Source: JAAAOH01 sp041686235
Lineage (GTDB): Bacteria; Spirochaetota; Spirochaetia; DSM-27196; PWMO01
DNA: 64,000 nucleotides
Reading direction: 5' to 3'
NCBI GenBank assembly: GCA_041686235.1
Contig: JAWLED010000001.1
Location: forward strand, 62,001-126,000
How positions within the stretch are numbered: the stretch's first letter is position 1; each line of letters opens with the position of its first letter. Positions 41,305 to 50,524 of the stretch are shown piece by piece. The position numbers and the translations under genes are program-made. A model generated the notes under the pieces. It worked only from the letters and a program-made list of their open reading frames with translations, was not told where the DNA came from and did no database searches.

Positions 41305-43122
41305 TCAGCCCAGCTTCAGCCACATAACTTCGAAGGGCTCGAGACTCACCGAGAACTCCCCCTCTCGGCCTGACTCCCAGTGCGGAAAGACAATGTCCTC
41401 GGAGATGAGCTCCCGAAACGTGTTTTCTTCGGGGTTTCCGAGTTGGTCGCGGCGGAAACTGCATTCGGCCTCTTCCGATGAGACGTTGTGGAGGCACAGC
41501 ACCGCCGGCGCAGCAGACGCCTCAGCGGCTTCTCCGCCGGCGGGTGCCTCGCCTCCTTCCCCGCCCCCGCCGGCGGGTGCCCCTCCACCGCGAAGCAACG
41601 CAAACACCTGACGCCCCGCCTCGAGCACCCTTTGATCCGCCGATGGATGGAACGCCCCCTCGGCGGCGCGAACCTGCAGCATCCGCCGATAGCCTTCAAA
41701 GACATGCCGGCGCAGCGTATCTTCGCGGTTAAGCTCGTCTACAAGCGAGTCGTAGTCGAGTTTCTCCCGATTGATGCTTCGGTTCGAGCCCGTTTGTTCG
41801 ACCCCCTCCTCCCAATTGGTGGAACCAATGAGGCTGTGGACGTAGACACCGGGCACACCGGCCAGCGACAGCATGATCGCCTGCGAGGCAAGGAATGCCC
41901 TTGATCGCTGCTCAGTCGGCACATTCGGGTCGGTCACCGCGCTGAGGTAGTTTACGTTCATCTCGTAGGGGACGTGCCCATCGGGCGTCGACTTGTAAGA
42001 AATCCGCCCGCCGCGCGCGCTCACCGTCTCGATCATAGCGGCGATCTCGTCTTCGGTGAGGATTCCGCGCGCCGGAAGCAGTCCGATGCCGTCGTGAGAG
42101 GCCAGGAAGTTGAAGAACGTCACATCATCACTTGGACGCTCGATCGTCGCGGCCCAGTCGCGCAGGTGCCCGGTATCTTCACGCAAAAACGCGTCGAGGA
42201 CCAGCGGCGGCAGGGAGAAGTTGTAGACCATGTGGGCCTCGTTGTGCCCATCTCCAAAGTAGCTGAGGTTCTCCTCGTGGGGAACATTCGTCTCGGTAAT
42301 AATGACGACCCACGGGGCAATGTCCTCGAGCACGGCACGAAACAACTGCACCATGAGGTGCGTTTTGGGATGATGAATTGAGGGATGTCCGAGCTCCTTC
42401 CACAAGTACGCAATCGCATCGAGCCGAATGATCCGTGCCCCGTGCTGCACGTAGAGAAGCAGCACGTCGAGCATCTCCTCGAGCACCCGTGGCGATGAGA
42501 AATTGAGGTCCACTTGGTCGCTGCTAAAGGTGGTCCATACGTACTTGGTGCCCTCTACCGTCTCGAAGGGTGTCAGCAGCGGATGGGCACGAGGCCGAAC
42601 CACCATACTTACGTCGGTGTCTTCGGGAACACTGATGAAATACTCCGTGTACGGCTGTTCGCCCTCGAGGAAACCATAGAACCACCGGCTTTCGGCGGAA
42701 CAGTGGTTGAGAACAAGATCCACCATGAGGCTGTACTCCCGGCCGATTCGCTCCACCTCCACCCAGCTCCCCATCTCGGGATTCACCCGGCGATAATCGA
42801 TGATGGAAAACCCATCGTCCGAAGAGTATGGAAAGAACGGCAGTATATGGACGCCGGAAATTGCTCCCTCGGTTTCCTCGTCGAGAAAGCGGTACAAGTA
42901 CGACAGCGGAGCGTCGTGCGAACCCTGGAATTGATCCCCGTAGGTGATCATAATCGTCTCTCGCTCCGAAACGGGCAGCCCACCGTCAGCATGTCCGTGC
43001 GTATCCGGAGGCTTGATGCGCTCCGCGTAACGCAGCAAGAGCTCGTGGACTCGTCCCGCCGCCGACTCGCCGAGAGCTTCTCCATATATCGCGTTGAGCA
43101 GGTCATGTATGCGCTCGTTCAT
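41305..43122 (-). CDS. GH13 glycoside phosphorylase/hydrolase (sucrose or glucosylglycerate phosphorylase-like)
   Basis: A 605-residue alpha-amylase-superfamily enzyme, most like subfamily GH13_18 phosphorylases. Conserved regions in order: DLVLNHCSAES, nucleophile D235 in IIRLDAIAYLWKELG, acid/base E277 in VIITETNVPHEEN, and NFLASHDGIG. It lacks a signal peptide, so it acts in the cytoplasm. Sucrose, glucosylglycerol and glucosylglycerate phosphorylases share these features, and I cannot separate them by eye. The C-terminal domain carries a Gly/Ala/Pro/Glu-rich insertion at about residues 510-545 caused by a 33-base in-frame repeat. ATG 43122 is chosen; a GTG two codons earlier is possible. 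It is divergent from a glycosyltransferase. Confidence 0.88.
   Translation of the reverse strand: MNERIHDLLNAIYGEALGESAAGRVHELLLRYAERIKPPDTHGHADGGLPVSERETIMITYGDQFQGSHDAPLSYLYRFLDEETEGAISGVHILPFFPYSSDDGFSIIDYRRVNPEMGSWVEVERIGREYSLMVDLVLNHCSAESRWFYGFLEGEQPYTEYFISVPEDTDVSMVVRPRAHPLLTPFETVEGTKYVWTTFSSDQVDLNFSSPRVLEEMLDVLLLYVQHGARIIRLDAIAYLWKELGHPSIHHPKTHLMVQLFRAVLEDIAPWVVIITETNVPHEENLSYFGDGHNEAHMVYNFSLPPLVLDAFLREDTGHLRDWAATIERPSDDVTFFNFLASHDGIGLLPARGILTEDEIAAMIETVSARGGRISYKSTPDGHVPYEMNVNYLSAVTDPNVPTEQRSRAFLASQAIMLSLAGVPGVYVHSLIGSTNWEEGVEQTGSNRSINREKLDYDSLVDELNREDTLRRHVFEGYRRMLQVRAAEGAFHPSADQRVLEAGRQVFALLRGGGAPAGGGGEGGEAPAGGEAAEASAAPAVLCLHNVSSEEAECSFRRDQLGNPEENTFRELISEDIVFPHWESGREGEFSVSLEPFEVMWLKLG
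41534..41581. repeat. 33-bp in-frame repeat inside the GH13 gene
   Basis: CCGCCGGCGGGTGCC occurs at 41534-41548 and 41567-41581, period 33 (11 codons). It encodes the GAPAGG / EAPAGG low-complexity stretch in the C-terminal beta domain. Confidence 0.75.
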
Positions 43123-43136
43123 AACCACACTGTAGG

Positions 43137-43165
43137 TTCATACATGTGCCTTTTGCAAGTATAAT
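43137..43165 (+). promoter_or_regulatory. Glycosyltransferase promoter with almost no leader
   Basis: TTCATA (43137-43142) and the consensus TATAAT (43160-43165) are 17 bases apart. The ATG at 43177 is 11 bases beyond the -10 box; the only Shine-Dalgarno-like GGAAG lies upstream of the expected start point at about 43172. Confidence 0.7.
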
Positions 43166-43176
43166 CGGAAGCACTG

Positions 43177-44868
43177 ATGAGACTCGCAATCTTTCACTAT
43201 CATCTCCGCCCCGGTGGGGTTACCGGGGTCATCACCCAAGCCTCCATTGCAATTGGGCGTCACCTCGGCGAAGTAGTGGATGAGGTGATCCTCGTCAGCG
43301 GGAGTGAAGACAATACCGACCGCGTGGTCGACCGGATCACGCGTGATGCGCCGCAGCTCTCCGTTTGCGCGCACGTGCATCACGAGCTCGGCTACGTGTC
43401 TCAACAGAACGGGGTATCCCTTTCGGCACTTCAACGTCGCATAGAGGATCTGCTGCGGGGGAATTATCTTGGACATGATACCGTCTGGTGGGTCCACAAC
43501 TATCAACTCGGCAAAAACCCTGCCTTCACCGCGGCGCTCATCAACATACTCGAGACGAACCCTGTTCAGCGGGCAGTCCTGCAGATCCACGACTTTCCCG
43601 AGTGTGCCCGCTTCGAGAACCTAGACTTCCTCCGCTCACATGTATCGTCCCCGGTGTATCCGCTCAACAAGAATATTGCCTATGCCACGATAAACGAGCG
43701 CGATCGCGAAATTCTCGTAGCAGCCGGCGTCCCGCAAAACTCGGTATACGCTTTGCCCAATCCGGTCCCGCCCAAACCGGCCGGTCGGCAATCCGCAATC
43801 GGGGCGGGGCCCGGGTCGGATGGCGAGCTCACGCGAGAAGCCGTGCTCTCTCGCCTAAATGAGGCCTTCGGAAGTCGCTTCCCCAGTTTCGACCCCGACG
43901 GCATGCTCTTTCTCTATCCGGTGCGCGGCATCCGACGAAAGAACGTTCTCGAGGCGGCGTTTCTTACCAAACTGTTCAATGCTTCCGCCGGCCGCCGTGC
44001 AAATATGCTCGTGACGCTACCGGGAGCATCACCTCAGGAGAAGCCCTACTGGGATCTCGTTGCCGCAGCCTATTCGGACGGCACCATACCGGGGATGGGA
44101 GGAATCGGTGCGGAGCTCGAGCCTATCGGGGTCGAATTCGGTGACCTCATGCGAACCGCCGACCTCGTCGTCTCTACGAGTGTGCAGGAGGGATTTGGCT
44201 ACGCGTTTTTCGAAGCCCCCATGTGGGGTCGCCCCCTTCTCGCGCGTTACCTCGACGTACTTGCCGGCCTCGACCATCTTTTTGAAGCGGCCGCCTGCAG
44301 CTTCTACAGCGGACTTCGTGTCCCCTTCGAGAGTCCCAGCATCGATTCGATACGAGCGATACTCCGCATTCGCTACGATGAGCAACTCGAGCGCGCGGCA
44401 CAACACCTGCCCCGCTCGGCACGGGAACGCCTCGAGGCGGAGGTCGAAGAGATGCTTAGCGATCACACCATCGATTTCTCGTTCCTCATGGCCCAGATCC
44501 AGTACTCCTACACAAAGGACCTCGCGGATAGCGTCTTTGCCAACGACGTGCGGTCGCTCAATCCCGAGGTGCTCGAACCGATGATGAGGCTCACCGAAGA
44601 GGGCGACACAGGGGGTGCCGCCCCCGACATGAGCGAGCTCGGTTATCCGGCCTACGCAGAGCGGGTCGGCAATCTACTCTCGGATTTGACGGCTTATCAC
44701 AACGCGACGGGTGCGTCGAAGAGGTCCGAGCCGCCGCCGTACAAAGACGGACCGCACGCGCACGGACACCGAAGAGGCGTTGGTACCGATCCGGTGCAGG
44801 CACAGCTGCTCGAAGCCTTTGCGCACAAGGACTATTTCCGCCTCCTGTACCGCTCGGTCGGCGAGTAG
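43177..44868 (+). CDS. GT-B glycosyltransferase paired with the GH13 enzyme
   Basis: A 563-residue glycosyltransferase. The N-terminus MRLAIFHYHLRPGGVTGVITQ is the first Rossmann strand and loop of GT4-like enzymes; WWVHNYQLGKNPAF and IHDFPECARF follow. The donor half contains LFLYPVRGIRRKNVLEAAF, GVEFGDLMRTADLVVSTSVQEGFGYAFFEAPMWGRPLL with the E-x7-E-like motif. A C-terminal extension of about 100 residues is acidic and ends with a charged, poorly conserved linker. It may build a glycoside, for instance a compatible solute, that the divergent phosphorylase breaks down, but this is inference. Confidence 0.82.
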   Translation: MRLAIFHYHLRPGGVTGVITQASIAIGRHLGEVVDEVILVSGSEDNTDRVVDRITRDAPQLSVCAHVHHELGYVSQQNGVSLSALQRRIEDLLRGNYLGHDTVWWVHNYQLGKNPAFTAALINILETNPVQRAVLQIHDFPECARFENLDFLRSHVSSPVYPLNKNIAYATINERDREILVAAGVPQNSVYALPNPVPPKPAGRQSAIGAGPGSDGELTREAVLSRLNEAFGSRFPSFDPDGMLFLYPVRGIRRKNVLEAAFLTKLFNASAGRRANMLVTLPGASPQEKPYWDLVAAAYSDGTIPGMGGIGAELEPIGVEFGDLMRTADLVVSTSVQEGFGYAFFEAPMWGRPLLARYLDVLAGLDHLFEAAACSFYSGLRVPFESPSIDSIRAILRIRYDEQLERAAQHLPRSARERLEAEVEEMLSDHTIDFSFLMAQIQYSYTKDLADSVFANDVRSLNPEVLEPMMRLTEEGDTGGAAPDMSELGYPAYAERVGNLLSDLTAYHNATGASKRSEPPPYKDGPHAHGHRRGVGTDPVQAQLLEAFAHKDYFRLLYRSVGE

Positions 44869-45062
44869 TGGGCGGTGGTCCGCAGGTGGCAGCGGGCGCG
44901 CAGGCCCGGCAGCCGCCACATCGGCGCCAATCGGGTGCCGCGGGGTAAACCGCCGGCGACCTTTCGAATACCACACAGTTTCATAACTCGTTTCACAATA
45001 AATCTTATTTCGGTGCATATAAACGGCGGAAGAGCAAAAAAACTAGTTGCGAGTCTGAACAC
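44869..45062. other. Intergenic region with GC-rich first half
   Basis: The first 80 bases are GC-rich low complexity, the second half is AT-rich and leads into the por promoter. I see no gene, tRNA or convincing terminator here. Confidence 0.5.
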
Positions 45063-45091
45063 TTGCAAGATCCGGCACTACGGGTTATAGT
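45063..45091 (+). promoter_or_regulatory. Promoter of pyruvate:ferredoxin oxidoreductase
   Basis: TTGCAA (45063-45068) and TATAGT (45086-45091) are 17 bases apart. The leader is about 90 bases and ends with AAAGGAAG before the ATG. Confidence 0.7.
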
Positions 45092-45189
45092 AGTGCAAGA
45101 AAATCCAGAACAATCATATGTGCTTCCGGCACGCAAGAAACGCGCGGCCGGAGTACGTCCGATTCAAACCCTTCATAAAGGAAGTTCGT

Positions 45190-48100
45190 ATGCCAGATAA
45201 ACCTATGATCACCATTGACGGCAACACTGCGGCAGCGTATGTCGCTCATGCCCTCAACGAGGTCGTGGCGATCTATCCGATCACGCCCTCTTCGCCCATG
45301 GGAGAGCTCGCCGACCAGTACTCCGCTCAGGGCCGCAAGAATATTTGGGGCTCTGTTCCCCATGTCGTAGAAATGCAATCGGAGGCCGGCGCGGCCGGCG
45401 CCGTCCATGGCGCTCTGACCACCGGCGCATTGACGACCACGTTCACTGCATCGCAGGGACTCCTGCTCATGCTGCCGAACATGTACAAGATCGCCGGCGA
45501 GCTGAGCCCGGCCGTTTTCCACATCGCCGCCAGGGCAGTAGCCTCGCAGGCTTTGAGCATTTTCGGTGATCATTCCGACGTCATGGCCGCTCGCTCAACC
45601 GGATTCGGCGAAATCGCCTCGAACAACATCCAGGAAGTCAGCGATATGGCTCTTATCGCGACTGCGGCCTCGCTCGAAACTCGCGTTCCGTTCCTCCACT
45701 TCTTCGACGGTTTCAGAAGCTCTCACGAGATCCAGAAGGTTGAAGAGATCGACTACGAAACCATGAAGAAGATGATCAAGCCGGAAACGGTCCGCGCCCA
45801 CCGCAAGCGCGCTCTCGATCCCGAGCATCCTTCCATCCGTGGTACGAGCCAGAATCCGGATGTCTTCTTTGCTGCACGCGAAACGGTCAACCCGTACTAC
45901 GATGCGGCACCGGCGCGGGTTCAAGACGTTATGGACCGGTTCGAAAAGCTCACCGGCCGCCGGTACAAACTGTTCCAGTATGTCGGTCACCCCGAAGCCG
46001 AACGGGTCGTTCTCATGATGGGCACGGGCGCCGAAACCATGGACGAAACCGTCACGCATCTCGTCGAGCAGGGCGAGAAGGTCGGCCTTATCAAGGTACG
46101 CCTCTATCGGCCCTTCAGCCTCGATCATCTCGCGGCAGCGCTGCCGGCAACGGTCAAGAGCGTGTGCGCCCTCGACCGGACCAAGGAGCCGGGTACCTAC
46201 GGGGAGCCTCTCTACGAAGACGTCAAGTCGTCGATACCGGAGATGATTTCCGGTGGCAAGGTCGGCTTCAAAACCATGCCCACCGTTGTGGGCGGACGCT
46301 ACGGGCTCGGCTCGAACGAGTTCAACGCCGGCATGGCGAAGGCCGTCCTCGATAACCTCAAATCGGATAATCCTAAAGATCACTTCACGGTCGGAATCGA
46401 AGACGACGTAACGCACACCAGCCTCTCCTACGATCCGGACTTCCGACCGGCGGACGTCAACTTTCACCGTGCAATGTTTTACGGCCTCGGCTCCGACGGT
46501 ACGGTGGGCGCAAACAAGAACTCCATCAAGATCATCGGTGAGGCCACCGACAACTACGCGCAGGGCTACTTCGTATACGACTCGAAGAAGGCCGGCGCCC
46601 AAACGGTAAGCCATCTGAGATTCGGCAAGCAGCCGATCAAGAGCACATACCTCATCCAGAAGGCAAGCTTTCTTGCATGTCATCAGTTCTCGTTTCTCGA
46701 GAAGTTCGATATGCTCTCGCATGCCGAGGACGGCGGGACGTTCCTCCTGAACGCCCCGTATTCCGCAGAGGAGATCTGGACAAAGATCCCCAAAGAGGTG
46801 CAGAAGCAAATCATCGATAAGAAACTCAGTTTCTACGTCATCAATGCAAACCGCATTGCGGACGAGATGGGCATGGGCAACCGCATCAACGTCATCATGC
46901 AGACGGCCTTCTTCAAGATCTCCGGCGTCATTCCCCCCGATGAGGCAATCCAACTCATCAAGGATGCGATCAAGAAGACCTACGGCAAGAAAGGCGAAGA
47001 GGTCGTTGAGAAGAACATCAAGACGGTCGATGCGGCGCTCGGTGCCATTGAGGAAGTAACGTACCCGAAGAAGGCCGAAAGCCGGACACACATTCAGCCG
47101 CCGGTCCCCGACAATGCTCCCGACTTCATAAAGCAGGTCACCGGGAAAATCATCGAAGGCAAGGGCGACGAGATTCCCGTCTCGAAGCTACCCACCGATG
47201 GAACCTACCCCACCGGCACCACGAAGTACGAGAAGCGAAACGTCGCACAGTACATTCCCGTTTGGGATCCGGCCGTTTGTATTCAATGCGGTGACTGCTC
47301 GGCAGTCTGCCCGCACGCTACCATCCGCATGAAGGCATACGACGAGAAGCATCTCGCCGACGCACCGGATACCTTCAAGTACACCGATGCAAAGGGCAAA
47401 GAGCTCAAGGGCTTGAAGTACACCCTCCAGGTCGCTCCCGAGGACTGCACCGGTTGCGGCGTCTGTGTGGAGATCTGCCCTGCCTATCGTAAAGAAAACG
47501 GCCAGAAGACCGAGTACAAGGCAATTAACATGGAACCGCAGATTCCGCTGCGGGACCAAGAGCGGGAGAATTGGGAATACTTTCTCAAGATCCCCAATAC
47601 CGACCCGAGCCTCATCAACCGAAAGACGACGAAGGGCTCGCAGTTCCTCGAGCCCCTGTTCGAGTTCTCCGGCGCCTGCGCCGGCTGCGGGGAGACCCCT
47701 TACGTTAAGCTCATGAGCCAGCTCTTCGGGGATCGTGCCGTTATTGCAAATGCCACCGGCTGCTCCTCGATTTACGGCGGGAACCTCCCCACAACACCCT
47801 ACAGTCAGCGCTCCGACGGCAGAGGCCCCGCGTGGTCGAACTCTCTGTTCGAAGACGCCGCCGAGTTCGGTTTTGGTATGCGGCTCACCGCGGACAAGCT
47901 CAGCCAGTATGCCTTCGAGCTCGTAGATCAGGCGCTCGAGCAAAAGATCGACGGAATCGATCCCAAGCTCCTGCGAGACATCAAGGAGAACACTCAGGGC
48001 ACGCCAGAGGCTATCGAAGCCCAGCGCGCAAACCTCGAGACGTTCAAACAACAGCTCGAAAAGGCGGACACCGAGGAAGCGCGAGAGCTCCTTTCTACCG

Positions 48101-48777
48101 CCGATTACCTCATCAAGAAGTCGGTATGGATTCTCGGCGGCGACGGTTGGGGCTACGACATCGGCTACGGCGGTCTCGACCACGTTATTGCCCAGGGCCG
48201 AAACGTGAACATCCTCCTGCTCGACACCGAGGTTTACTCCAACACCGGCGGACAGATGTCGAAGGCTACGCCCATCGGGGCCATCGCCAAGTTTGCATAT
48301 GCCGGTAAGACGCTCAAGAAGAAGGATCTTGGTCTCATGGCCATGACCTACGGCTACGTTTACGTGGCACGGGTTTCCATGGGCTATAACCGCATGCAGA
48401 CGATCAAGGCGTTGCTCGAGGCAGAGGCCTACGACGGCCCCTCGCTCATCATCGCCTACTCCAACTGCATCTCACACGGCATCAACATGACAAAGGGCAT
48501 GGATCAGCAGAAGGCGGCCGTTACCTCCGGGCTCTGGCCGTTGTACCGCTACAACCCCATGCTCGAGGCAGAAGGCAAAAACCCGTTGCAGCTCGATTCT
48601 AAGGAGCCTTCCACCTCGCTCTCCGACTACATGTACAAGGAGATTCGTTACCGGGCGCTCAGACAGAGCAATCCGGAGGTGGCACAGGAGCTCCTCGAGA
48701 AGGCCGAGAATACGGTTCAGTCTCAGTGGGAACTGTACAAATACCTTGCCGATAAACCGGGCTCGGCGGAGAGCTAA
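45190..48777 (+). CDS. nifJ: Pyruvate:ferredoxin (flavodoxin) oxidoreductase
   Basis: A 1195-residue single-chain enzyme, the normal length of homodimeric PFOR. It converts pyruvate and CoA to acetyl-CoA and CO2, reducing ferredoxin or flavodoxin. N-terminal domain: AIYPITPSSPMGELAD and the gamma-like middle domain. Two ferredoxin motifs start at C697 (CIQCGDCSAVCPH) and C753 (CTGCGVCVEICPA). The proximal cluster and TPP domain follow: GACAGCGETPYVKL, NATGCSSIYGGN, GDGWGYDIGYGG and the Mg/TPP motif DTEVYSNTGGQMSKATP. ATG 45190 is chosen because of AAGGAAG upstream and family start; the longer frame begins inside the leader. With ackA it gives acetate fermentation. Confidence 0.97.
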   Translation: MPDKPMITIDGNTAAAYVAHALNEVVAIYPITPSSPMGELADQYSAQGRKNIWGSVPHVVEMQSEAGAAGAVHGALTTGALTTTFTASQGLLLMLPNMYKIAGELSPAVFHIAARAVASQALSIFGDHSDVMAARSTGFGEIASNNIQEVSDMALIATAASLETRVPFLHFFDGFRSSHEIQKVEEIDYETMKKMIKPETVRAHRKRALDPEHPSIRGTSQNPDVFFAARETVNPYYDAAPARVQDVMDRFEKLTGRRYKLFQYVGHPEAERVVLMMGTGAETMDETVTHLVEQGEKVGLIKVRLYRPFSLDHLAAALPATVKSVCALDRTKEPGTYGEPLYEDVKSSIPEMISGGKVGFKTMPTVVGGRYGLGSNEFNAGMAKAVLDNLKSDNPKDHFTVGIEDDVTHTSLSYDPDFRPADVNFHRAMFYGLGSDGTVGANKNSIKIIGEATDNYAQGYFVYDSKKAGAQTVSHLRFGKQPIKSTYLIQKASFLACHQFSFLEKFDMLSHAEDGGTFLLNAPYSAEEIWTKIPKEVQKQIIDKKLSFYVINANRIADEMGMGNRINVIMQTAFFKISGVIPPDEAIQLIKDAIKKTYGKKGEEVVEKNIKTVDAALGAIEEVTYPKKAESRTHIQPPVPDNAPDFIKQVTGKIIEGKGDEIPVSKLPTDGTYPTGTTKYEKRNVAQYIPVWDPAVCIQCGDCSAVCPHATIRMKAYDEKHLADAPDTFKYTDAKGKELKGLKYTLQVAPEDCTGCGVCVEICPAYRKENGQKTEYKAINMEPQIPLRDQERENWEYFLKIPNTDPSLINRKTTKGSQFLEPLFEFSGACAGCGETPYVKLMSQLFGDRAVIANATGCSSIYGGNLPTTPYSQRSDGRGPAWSNSLFEDAAEFGFGMRLTADKLSQYAFELVDQALEQKIDGIDPKLLRDIKENTQGTPEAIEAQRANLETFKQQLEKADTEEARELLSTADYLIKKSVWILGGDGWGYDIGYGGLDHVIAQGRNVNILLLDTEVYSNTGGQMSKATPIGAIAKFAYAGKTLKKKDLGLMAMTYGYVYVARVSMGYNRMQTIKALLEAEAYDGPSLIIAYSNCISHGINMTKGMDQQKAAVTSGLWPLYRYNPMLEAEGKNPLQLDSKEPSTSLSDYMYKEIRYRALRQSNPEVAQELLEKAENTVQSQWELYKYLADKPGSAES

Positions 48778-48811
48778 GCCCCAGCATCTCGTTTCTTCCT
48801 GAGTCTATTAT

Positions 48812-48841
48812 GGCCGGGCGCTTCGGTGCCCGGCCTTTTTT
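48812..48841 (+). terminator. Rho-independent terminator of the por gene
   Basis: GGCCGGGCGC, loop TTCG, GTGCCCGGCC followed by six Ts. A textbook intrinsic terminator 35 bases after the stop. Confidence 0.95.
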
Positions 48842-48903
48842 GTGCTTGTTTACGCGCCCGCCGCCGGCGCCCCGCCTCGCTCGCGCCGAGCGCCGGTATC
48901 GAT

Positions 48904-49443
48904 CTAAATTACGATCTGTTCAAAGGCGGTTCGAATTATCTGAGCCGCCTCTTCGGCGTCACGCTTCGGAACACGCGCGTCTTGGCGCAGGGAGTCGGCA
49001 AAAAACTTGTATATTCTCTCGAGCAGATTATCCGTCCTATAGAAGATGTAGGAAAAGTTGGCGCCCTTACTCTTGAGAATCGTGAAGGAACCGTAGGTCA
49101 TGACCGGTTCTTTCCCAATCATGATCTTGTCTTGCCGTCGGCTGGTGTGGATGTCCAGCTCTTTGAACCGATACGGTATTTGCTCTATGTCACTGCGGTA
49201 GGTCGGTTCGACATGCTTTTTCGAGTAGTTCGCCGGCTCAACGAGCACAAAGATCTTCTGGCCGTCCGCCTGAAACGTCAAGCCTTCGTCGCTCGCAAAA
49301 ATATCTTTCACGTTGTTGTAAGACGTTACTTCGTACTTCGTGTAGGCGGACGTTTCGTCGAAGAACGTGCTGATAATGTACCCACCGTCGGTTGGAAGCT
49401 CGCTGTTTCTATAGGCCGAAAACAGCTCTTTCATCTCTGCCAT
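48904..49443 (-). CDS. Conserved-looking cytoplasmic protein of unknown function
   Basis: A 179-residue protein. ATG 49443 is fixed by GAGGTGC upstream and a strong promoter; the frame continues upstream only into the divergent J-domain gene. Soluble, mixed alpha/beta, with FADGQKIF-like strands (TFQADGQKIFVLVEPANYS), ELDIHTSRRQDKIMIGKEPVMTYGSF and a C-terminal amphipathic helix. No Cys, no known motif. It shares a divergent regulatory region with the J-domain protein gene, so the two may be functionally linked. Confidence 0.78.
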   Translation of the reverse strand: MAEMKELFSAYRNSELPTDGGYIISTFFDETSAYTKYEVTSYNNVKDIFASDEGLTFQADGQKIFVLVEPANYSKKHVEPTYRSDIEQIPYRFKELDIHTSRRQDKIMIGKEPVMTYGSFTILKSKGANFSYIFYRTDNLLERIYKFFADSLRQDARVPKRDAEEAAQIIRTAFEQIVI

Positions 49444-49479
49444 GCTGCACCTCACAGTCCTAGTACGTTTCTCTGTGCT

Positions 49480-49508
49480 ATTGTATGCAAATGGATGCGA
49501 TCTGTCAA
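49480..49508 (-). promoter_or_regulatory. Promoter of the unknown protein gene
   Basis: TTGACA (49503-49508) and TACAAT (49480-49485) are 17 bases apart, near consensus. Leader about 30 bases with a Shine-Dalgarno, in contrast with the divergent gene. Confidence 0.8.
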
Positions 49509-49523
49509 ATAATTCCACTATCC

Positions 49524-49552
49524 TTGCGAACGCGTCGTCACGACGATATACT
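49524..49552 (+). promoter_or_regulatory. Promoter of the J-domain gene, almost no leader
   Basis: TTGCGA (49524-49529) and TATACT (49547-49552) are 17 bases apart. ATG 49564 is 11 bases after the -10 box and no Shine-Dalgarno is present. Confidence 0.75.
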
Positions 49553-49563
49553 GAGCCTTGACC

Positions 49564-50499
49564 ATGACGGTAAACGAGGCGTATGACATCCTCAACCTTC
49601 GCCACAATGCGACCTCCGAAGAGCTCGTCGTAGCTTACCGCCGACTCGTCAAGGTGTTTCATCCCGACTACAATTCTGCTCGAGAAGCGTGGTCTACCGA
49701 AAAGATGACCCGGCTCAACATAGCGTATGAAACGGCTCGAGCCTTCATCGAATCCGAAGGTCCTTCCCGGCGCGGCGAAGCGCGCTCTGCCGCTCGCGCC
49801 TCAGCGCAGAGAGCCGGTCAACGCGCCGCAGCGCAACAGGCCCCCCACCACAGCCGTTACTCCGACTCGTCAGAACCAAAGCATGCGCCACGATCGACAC
49901 CCCACGCGGAGGCGCCGGCTCGCGCCGGGCGAAACGTCGAACCGACGATGTCCCCGCACTTTGCCCGTCAATTCGAGGCCCCCTGGCAGATGGTGGTCGA
50001 CGGTCTATATGTCTTCTATCAGTATGGCCTCGAAAACGTACACCTGCGCCGGGAAGGCGTAAGACGCTTCCGCTACCGCCAGGCCGTCAGAGGTCTGAAA
50101 GACGGATTATCGCGTCTCGAGCCTTTGTCCGGCGAAACCGTTACTGATCTCGACGCTATGCGCTTGAAGGTTGCACAAGATTTCTCGCGTGCATTCCTGC
50201 AGAATATGCTCATCGAAAAATACTACATCCCCACGCACCACCGGCATGAGGTAAAGGCATACAATCATTACAATACCGGCAGCGCATATCTCGATATTGC
50301 AATTAAGACCCGATTCTGCGGCGACCTTACGGAATCGAGAGAGAAACGCGCCGCTGCCGGAACCCTCGGGCTCGTGCAACACGAGCTTCTCACCGTCATT
50401 GCCAAGTACACCGAAAGCACCTGGGTGCCCGAGTCGATGATCAAGATGCACCTGCTCGATCGGTTCAATGCCGTGGTTAAAGCTGAGCTCAGCGCCTGA
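49564..50499 (+). CDS. J-domain (DnaJ-like) co-chaperone of unusual architecture
   Basis: A 311-residue protein. Residues 1-60 are a J domain (NEAYDILNLRHNATSEELVVAYRRLVK, H33-P34-D35, then MTRLNIAYETAR). Residues about 65-130 are a basic Ala/Gln/Arg/Pro-rich linker. The C-terminal 170 residues (SPHFARQFEAPWQMVVDGLYVFYQYGLENVH ...) are a folded domain I do not recognise; no zinc-finger or client-binding domain of DnaJ. It should stimulate DnaK for a special client. It is followed by surE and is divergent from the unknown gene at 48904. Confidence 0.85.
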   Translation: MTVNEAYDILNLRHNATSEELVVAYRRLVKVFHPDYNSAREAWSTEKMTRLNIAYETARAFIESEGPSRRGEARSAARASAQRAGQRAAAQQAPHHSRYSDSSEPKHAPRSTPHAEAPARAGRNVEPTMSPHFARQFEAPWQMVVDGLYVFYQYGLENVHLRREGVRRFRYRQAVRGLKDGLSRLEPLSGETVTDLDAMRLKVAQDFSRAFLQNMLIEKYYIPTHHRHEVKAYNHYNTGSAYLDIAIKTRFCGDLTESREKRAAAGTLGLVQHELLTVIAKYTESTWVPESMIKMHLLDRFNAVVKAELSA

Positions 50500-50524
50500 A
50501 CCCGGATCGGCCCAGCAGCGCCCC

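Noticed and set aside
40873..41497. Reading frames crossing the run of Ns
   Set aside because: The gap is an artefact of overlapping contigs; frames through it have no meaning.
45595..47091. 498-codon open frame antisense to the pyruvate:ferredoxin oxidoreductase gene
   Set aside because: It lies entirely within a conserved gene, has no family resemblance and no ribosome-binding site; long antisense frames are expected in GC-rich genes.
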